From positions 4,774,001 to 4,838,000 of the forward strand of contig CP063166.1 of the NCBI GenBank assembly GCA_016806145.1: a stretch of 64,000 nt of DNA, written 5' to 3'. The first letter of the stretch is position 1; every line of letters starts with the position of its first letter. The notes under the pieces are model-generated. The model was not told the origin of the DNA. It made no database searches and worked only from the letters and a program-made list of their open reading frames with translations. The translations under genes and the position numbers were made by a program. Shown piece after piece: positions 59,986-64,000 of the stretch. The DNA comes from Variovorax paradoxus. GTDB taxonomy: Bacteria; Pseudomonadota; Gammaproteobacteria; Burkholderiales; Burkholderiaceae_C.

Positions 59986-61725
59986 ATGAGCACCCCTCCC
60001 AAGAAGAAGAATCCCGAAGAGCTGCGCAGCCAGCAGTGGTTCGGACGACACGACCGCGACGGCTTCATCTACCGAAGCTGGATGAAGGGCAAGGGCGTGC
60101 CGCACGACCAGTTCGACGGCCGCCCGGTCATCGGCATCTGCAACACCTTCAGCGAACTCACGCCCTGCAACTCGCACTTCCGCACGCTCGCGGAGCAGGT
60201 GAAGATCGGCGTCTACGAAGCCGGCGGCTTTCCACTCGAGTTCCCGGTGATGTCGCTCGGCGAGACCCTGCTGCGCCCCACCGCCATGCTCTATCGCAAC
60301 CTCGCGAGCATGGACGTGGAGGAAAGCATCCGCGGCAATCCGCTCGACGGCGTGGTGCTGCTCATGGGCTGCGACAAGACCACGCCCGCGCTGATGATGG
60401 GCGCGGCCAGCGTCGACCTGCCGACCATCGGCGTGTCGGGCGGCCCGATGCTGTCGGGCAAGTGGCGCGGCCAGGAGCTGGGCTCGGGCACCGGCGTGTG
60501 GCAGATGAGCGAGCAGGTGCGCGCCGGCACGCTCAAGCTGCAGGACTTCTTCGAGGCCGAGAGCTGCATGCACCGCAGCCACGGCCACTGCATGACGATG
60601 GGCACCGCGAGCACCATGGCCAGCATGGTCGAGTCGCTGGGCATCGGCCTGCCGGGCAACGCGGCCTTCCCGGCCGTCGACGGCCGCCGCAACGTGCTCG
60701 CGCGCGAAGCGGGCCGGCGCATCGTCGGCATGGTCCACGAGGACCTGAACATGTCGAAGATCCTCACGCGCCAGGCGATCGAGAACGCGATCAAGGTCAA
60801 CGCCGCGATCGGCGGCTCGACCAATTTCGTGATCCACCTGCTGGCGATCGCCGGGCGCATCGGCGTCGAGCTCACGCTCGACGACTTCGACCGCCTGGCC
60901 TCCGAGCTGCCCTGCATCCTGAACCTGCAGCCCTCGGGCCAGTTCCTGATGGAGGACTTCTGCTATGCCGGCGGCCTGCCGGTGGTGATCAAGGAGATCG
61001 CCGACCACCTGCACAAGGACATCCTCACCGTCACCGGACAGAGCGTGTGGGAGAACGTGAAGCACGCCGAGAACTACAACCCGCAGGTGATCCGCACCCA
61101 GGCCGAGCCGTTCAAGGACAAGGCCGGCATCTGCGTGCTGCGCGGCAACCTCGCGCCCAACGGCGCGATCATCAAGCCCAGCGCGGCCACGCCCGAGCTG
61201 CTGGTGCACAAGGGCCGCGCGGTGGTGTTCGAGAGCGCCGACGACCTGCACCGCCGCATCGACGACGAGAACCTCGACATCGACGAGCACTGCGTGATGG
61301 TGCTCAAGAACTGCGGCCCCAAGGGCTATCCCGGCATGGCCGAGGCCGGCAACATGCCGCTGCCGCCCAAGGTGCTGCGCAAGGGCATCACCGACATGGT
61401 CCGCATCAGCGACGCGCGCATGAGCGGCACCGCCTACGGCACCGTGGTGCTGCACACCGCGCCCGAGGCCGCGGCCGGCGGTCCGCTGGCGCTGGTGCAG
61501 GACGGCGACATCGTCGAGCTCGACGTGCCGAACCGCAAGCTGCACCTGCACGTGAGCGACGAGGAACTGGCGCGCCGGCGCGCCGCCTGGGTCGCGCCGA
61601 AGGCACCCCTCGATTCGGGCTACTGGAAGCTCTACGTCGACACCGTGCTGCAGGCCGACGAAGGCGCCGACCTCTCGTTCCTGCGCGGCCGCCGCGGCGC
61701 CTTCGTGCCGCGCGACAACCACTGA
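59986..61725 (+). CDS. IlvD/Edd-family sugar-acid dehydratase
   Basis: A 579-residue iron-sulfur dehydratase, the length of L-arabinonate dehydratases. Cluster Cys lie in IGICNTFSELTPCNSHF (residues 49-65), LLMGCDKTTPALMMGA (about 126-141) and SHGHCMTMGTASTMASM (about 200). ARMSGTAYGTVVLHTAPEAA near the C terminus is the catalytic Ser region. It dehydrates an aldonate (arabinonate, galactonate or fuconate type) to a 2-keto-3-deoxy acid. First gene of the plus-strand arm; its stop overlaps the kinase start (TGATG). Confidence 0.92.
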   Translation: MSTPPKKKNPEELRSQQWFGRHDRDGFIYRSWMKGKGVPHDQFDGRPVIGICNTFSELTPCNSHFRTLAEQVKIGVYEAGGFPLEFPVMSLGETLLRPTAMLYRNLASMDVEESIRGNPLDGVVLLMGCDKTTPALMMGAASVDLPTIGVSGGPMLSGKWRGQELGSGTGVWQMSEQVRAGTLKLQDFFEAESCMHRSHGHCMTMGTASTMASMVESLGIGLPGNAAFPAVDGRRNVLAREAGRRIVGMVHEDLNMSKILTRQAIENAIKVNAAIGGSTNFVIHLLAIAGRIGVELTLDDFDRLASELPCILNLQPSGQFLMEDFCYAGGLPVVIKEIADHLHKDILTVTGQSVWENVKHAENYNPQVIRTQAEPFKDKAGICVLRGNLAPNGAIIKPSAATPELLVHKGRAVVFESADDLHRRIDDENLDIDEHCVMVLKNCGPKGYPGMAEAGNMPLPPKVLRKGITDMVRISDARMSGTAYGTVVLHTAPEAAAGGPLALVQDGDIVELDVPNRKLHLHVSDEELARRRAAWVAPKAPLDSGYWKLYVDTVLQADEGADLSFLRGRRGAFVPRDNH

Positions 61726-62645
61726 TGGCGGCGATGACGGGTCCCTTGGTCGCGGTCGACTGGGGCACGAGCTCGCTGCGCGGCGCGCTGATCGCGGCCG
61801 ACGGCACGGTGCGCGAGGAGCGCAGCGACGCGCGCGGCATCCTCGCGGTGCCGGCGGGCGGCTTCCCCGCGGTGTTCGAGCAGCTGTTCGGCGACTGGAT
61901 GCGCGAGCGCGGCGCGCGCTGCCTGATCTCGGGCATGGCCGGCAGCAAGCAGGGCTGGGTCGAGGCACCCTACTGCGCCTGCCCCGCGGGCCGCGTCGAG
62001 GTCGGCCGCAGCATCATCGCCATCGATGCCATTCCGGGCCAGCGCATCGCGATGGTGCCGGGCCTGAGTGACGAGCACGACGGCGTGCCCGACGTGATGC
62101 GCGGCGAGGAGGTGCAGATCTTCGGCGCGCTGTCGCTGCTGGGCCGCGACGAGGGTCTGTTCGTGCTGCCGGGCACGCACAACAAGTGGGCCACGGTGAA
62201 GAAGGGCCGCGTGACCGGTTTCCGCACCTTCATGACCGGCGAGTTCTATGCGCTGCTGAGCCAGCACTCGATTCTTTCGCGCACGCTCGACGCGTCGGCG
62301 CCGCTCGACGAGGCCGCCTTCGTCGAGGGCGTGACCCGCGCCGACAACGGCCAGGGCCTGCTGCACAACGCCTTCGGCGCGCGCACGCTGGCGCTGTTCG
62401 AGCGCATGCCGCGCGCCGAGCTCGCGAGCTATCTCTCGGGCCTGCTGATCGGCGAGGAGCTGCGCACCCAGTCGCTGCAGGCCGCGGGCGAGGTGGTGCT
62501 GATCGGCTCGTCCGCCCTCACTCAGCGCTATGCGCTCGCGCTGCGCGCCAGCGGCACGGCCACGCGCTCGCTGGGCGCCGAAGCCACCTGGGCCGGGCTG
62601 CATGCGCTGTCCGGCTTCCTCGATTCCTCCGCTTCCTCCCCATGA
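61725..62645 (+). CDS. dgoK: 2-dehydro-3-deoxygalactonokinase (DgoK type)
   Basis: A 306-residue kinase. PLVAVDWGTSSLRGALI is the phosphate-1 motif, followed by CLISGMAGSKQGWVEAPY, DVMRGEEVQIFGAL and VLPGTHNKWATVKKGRV, matching DgoK. It phosphorylates 2-keto-3-deoxygalactonate at O6. It overlaps the dehydratase by one base and the aldolase by four. The alternative is a kinase for a closely related keto-deoxy acid. Confidence 0.92.
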   Translation: MAAMTGPLVAVDWGTSSLRGALIAADGTVREERSDARGILAVPAGGFPAVFEQLFGDWMRERGARCLISGMAGSKQGWVEAPYCACPAGRVEVGRSIIAIDAIPGQRIAMVPGLSDEHDGVPDVMRGEEVQIFGALSLLGRDEGLFVLPGTHNKWATVKKGRVTGFRTFMTGEFYALLSQHSILSRTLDASAPLDEAAFVEGVTRADNGQGLLHNAFGARTLALFERMPRAELASYLSGLLIGEELRTQSLQAAGEVVLIGSSALTQRYALALRASGTATRSLGAEATWAGLHALSGFLDSSASSP

Positions 62646-63283
62646 CCACGCCCTTCGACAAATTCGACGCCGCCCTGCGCACCTTGCCGCTGGTGGCCAT
62701 CCTGCGCGGGCTCGAGCCGCATGAAGCCGATGCCGTCGGCGACGCCATCGTCGAGCCCGGCTTCCTACTGCTCGAGGTGCCGCTCAATTCGCCGCGGCCG
62801 CTCGACAGCATCGCGCGGCTGCGCGCGCGCTTCCCGCGGGCGCTGGTCGGCGCCGGCACGGTGCTCGATGCGCAGCAGGTGCGCGAGGTGCAGGCCGCCG
62901 GCGGCGAGCTGATCGTGTCGCCGAACTTCGATGCCGCGGTGGTGCGCGAGGCCGCCCGCCTGGGCCTGGTGTGCCTGCCCGGCGTGATGACCCCGACCGA
63001 GGCCTTCGGCGCGCTCGCCGCGGGCGCCACCGGGCTCAAGCTGTTCCCGGCCGAGCTGGCCTCGCCCGCGGTGGTGAAGGCGCTGCTGGCCGTGCTGCCG
63101 CGCGGCACGCCGCTGATGCCCGTGGGTGGCATCACGCCCTCGAACATGACCGAATGGCGCGAGGCCGGTGCCGCCGGCTTCGGCATCGGCTCGGCGCTGT
63201 TCAAGCCCGGCAAGAACGCGCAGGCCGTGCGCGACGATGCGCAGCGCTTCGTCGCGGCCTACACGGGCACGACGCGCGCCTGA
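62642..63283 (+). CDS. dgoA: 2-dehydro-3-deoxy-6-phosphogalactonate aldolase (DgoA/Eda family)
   Basis: A 213-residue class I aldolase of the KDPG/KDPGal family. PLVAILRGLEPHEADAVGDA opens the barrel, the catalytic Glu is in FLLLEVPLNSP, VGAGTVLDAQQV follows and the Schiff-base Lys is in TGLKLFPAELASP (near residue 133). LPLVAILRG with RGLEP fits DgoA rather than Eda. It splits KDPGal into pyruvate and glyceraldehyde 3-phosphate. Confidence 0.92.
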   Translation: MTTPFDKFDAALRTLPLVAILRGLEPHEADAVGDAIVEPGFLLLEVPLNSPRPLDSIARLRARFPRALVGAGTVLDAQQVREVQAAGGELIVSPNFDAAVVREAARLGLVCLPGVMTPTEAFGALAAGATGLKLFPAELASPAVVKALLAVLPRGTPLMPVGGITPSNMTEWREAGAAGFGIGSALFKPGKNAQAVRDDAQRFVAAYTGTTRA

Positions 63284-63318
63284 TTCGACTTCCCCACGCA
63301 GAACACCAGAGGATCACG

Positions 63319-64000
63319 ATGTCCGCCGATGCCGACTACGCCAGCCCCGACGTGCGCCAGCTGCGCGAAGACCTCGCGCTCGCGCTGCGCGCCGCCGCCC
63401 ACCACGGGCTGTCGGAAGGCGTGTGCAACCACTTCAGCGTGATGCTGCCGGGCCGGCAGGACCGCTACCTGATCAACCCGCGCGGCCTGCACTGGAGCGA
63501 GATCGGCGCCGACGACATCGTGCTGATCGACGTGCACGGCGAGGTGCTCGCGGGCCGCCACCGCGTGGAGCCCACCGCCCTGTTCATCCACGGCGCGGTG
63601 CACCGCATCGCGGGCCATGCGGTGGTGCTGCACTGCCACATGCCCTATGCCACCGCGCTCACCATCACGGTCGACCGCGCGCTCGATCCGACCGCGAGCC
63701 AGAACGCGATGCGCTACATCGACCGCATCGCCGTCGACCGCGAATACAACGGCCTGGCGCTCGACGATGCCGAAGGCGAGCGCATCGCGCGCGCGATGGC
63801 CGGCAAGGACGTGGCCTTCCTCGCGAACCACGGCGTGATCGTGGCGGGCGCGACCATCGCCCATGCCTACGATGACCTCTACTACCTCGAGCGCGCCTGC
63901 CTGCACCAGGTGATCGCGCAGTCGACGGGCCGTCCGCTGGCACCGGTCAACCGCGAGCTGGCCGCGCGCGTGGCCGCGCAGATCCAGGGCGAGCGCGAGC
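63319..64000 (+). CDS. Class II aldolase/adducin-family protein (partial)
   Basis: The first 227 residues of an AraD-like protein cut by the window edge. LALALRAAAHHGLSEGVCNH, SVMLPGRQDRYLINPRGLHW, VVLHCHMPYATALT (zinc His pair) and VAFLANHGVIVAGATIAHAY (third His) are visible. These proteins cleave or isomerise sugar phosphates or related compounds, and many are of unknown substrate. It follows the aldolase gene by 35 bp and likely belongs to the same operon. Confidence 0.85.
   Translation, partial: MSADADYASPDVRQLREDLALALRAAAHHGLSEGVCNHFSVMLPGRQDRYLINPRGLHWSEIGADDIVLIDVHGEVLAGRHRVEPTALFIHGAVHRIAGHAVVLHCHMPYATALTITVDRALDPTASQNAMRYIDRIAVDREYNGLALDDAEGERIARAMAGKDVAFLANHGVIVAGATIAHAYDDLYYLERACLHQVIAQSTGRPLAPVNRELAARVAAQIQGERE

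Noticed and set aside
59065..61968. A 967-codon minus-strand frame running from the GntR gene across the dehydratase
   Set aside because: Only the last 249 codons (from 59814) are a real GntR protein; the upstream part is antisense to the IlvD/Edd gene.

Overview
The window is about 70% GC with tightly packed, mostly ATGA-overlapping gene strings, and its gene families are typical of a Comamonadaceae (Burkholderiales) chromosome: Bug/TctC receptors, a fused PabB-PabC, EgtB/EgtD, a VF530-type protein, DUF2164, DUF808 and DctPQM. Variovorax or a close relative is the best guess; this is inferred from gene content, not from a marker gene. No rRNA, tRNA, CRISPR array or replication origin was seen.

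Layout. 0-13.6 kb: end of a CaiB-type CoA-transferase and an enoyl-CoA hydratase, a LysR regulator, an MHS transporter with a DUF2817 peptidase-like gene, then housekeeping and small genes (GNAT, PepSY-TM, VF530, 2Fe-2S ferredoxin, MFS, RluA-type pseudouridine synthase, Usp, 2OG-Fe dioxygenase, DUF427). 13.6-19.06 kb: a giant imperfect palindrome (about 740 bp), a decayed copy of the egtD 3' end, an IS3 transposase fragment, and a lower-GC cassette (SDR, cupin, Bug receptor, divergent TetR) closed by a second IS3 remnant and by the intact egtD tail. The cassette is therefore bracketed by a roughly 220-bp direct repeat of the egtD 3' end. 18.8-21.1 kb: egtBD, ergothioneine synthesis. 21.3-30.6 kb: NDH-2, Tat-exported PhoX, thermonuclease-like protein, an SDR-racemase pair under a near-consensus promoter with an 8-7-8 operator, acyl-CoA ligase, OsmC, Bug receptor. 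30.6-34.7 kb: two structured intergenic elements, then a GntR-led polar amino-acid ABC importer operon. 34.7-37.9 kb: small ORF plus terminator, P-loop protein, GNAT, DUF1439 protein, glycerophosphodiesterase. 37.9-42.6 kb: a periplasmic copper-handling run (His/Met/Cys-rich protein, TolC-type lipoprotein, multicopper oxidase, cupredoxin, DUF411, CusF-like) without an RND pump or adaptor in the window. 42.6-54.5 kb: FAD amino-acid oxidoreductase, P1 peptidase, TAXI protein, PabBC, MerR with a carboxymuconolactone-decarboxylase-like partner, EttA, RhlE-like helicase, endonuclease/exonuclease/phosphatase protein. 54.6-64 kb: a divergent sugar-acid regulon around a GntR gene.

How genes work together. 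The last block reads as a complete route: DctPQM takes up a sugar acid, one of two unrelated dehydratases (enolase superfamily or IlvD/Edd) makes a 2-keto-3-deoxy acid, a DgoK-type kinase phosphorylates it, and a KDPGal-type aldolase yields pyruvate and glyceraldehyde 3-phosphate; the exact sugar acid is inferred to be galactonate- or arabinonate-like.

Most distinctive signals: (1) two 46-bp intergenic cores in opposite orientation at 30.6-30.9 kb that differ only by a compensatory base-pair swap and carry different but self-complementary terminal arms; (2) the cassette framed by egtD tails and IS3 debris; (3) two 110-bp hairpin elements bracketing the enolase-superfamily gene; (4) regulator sites with clear dyads (MerR 19-bp-spacer promoter, GntR, TetR).
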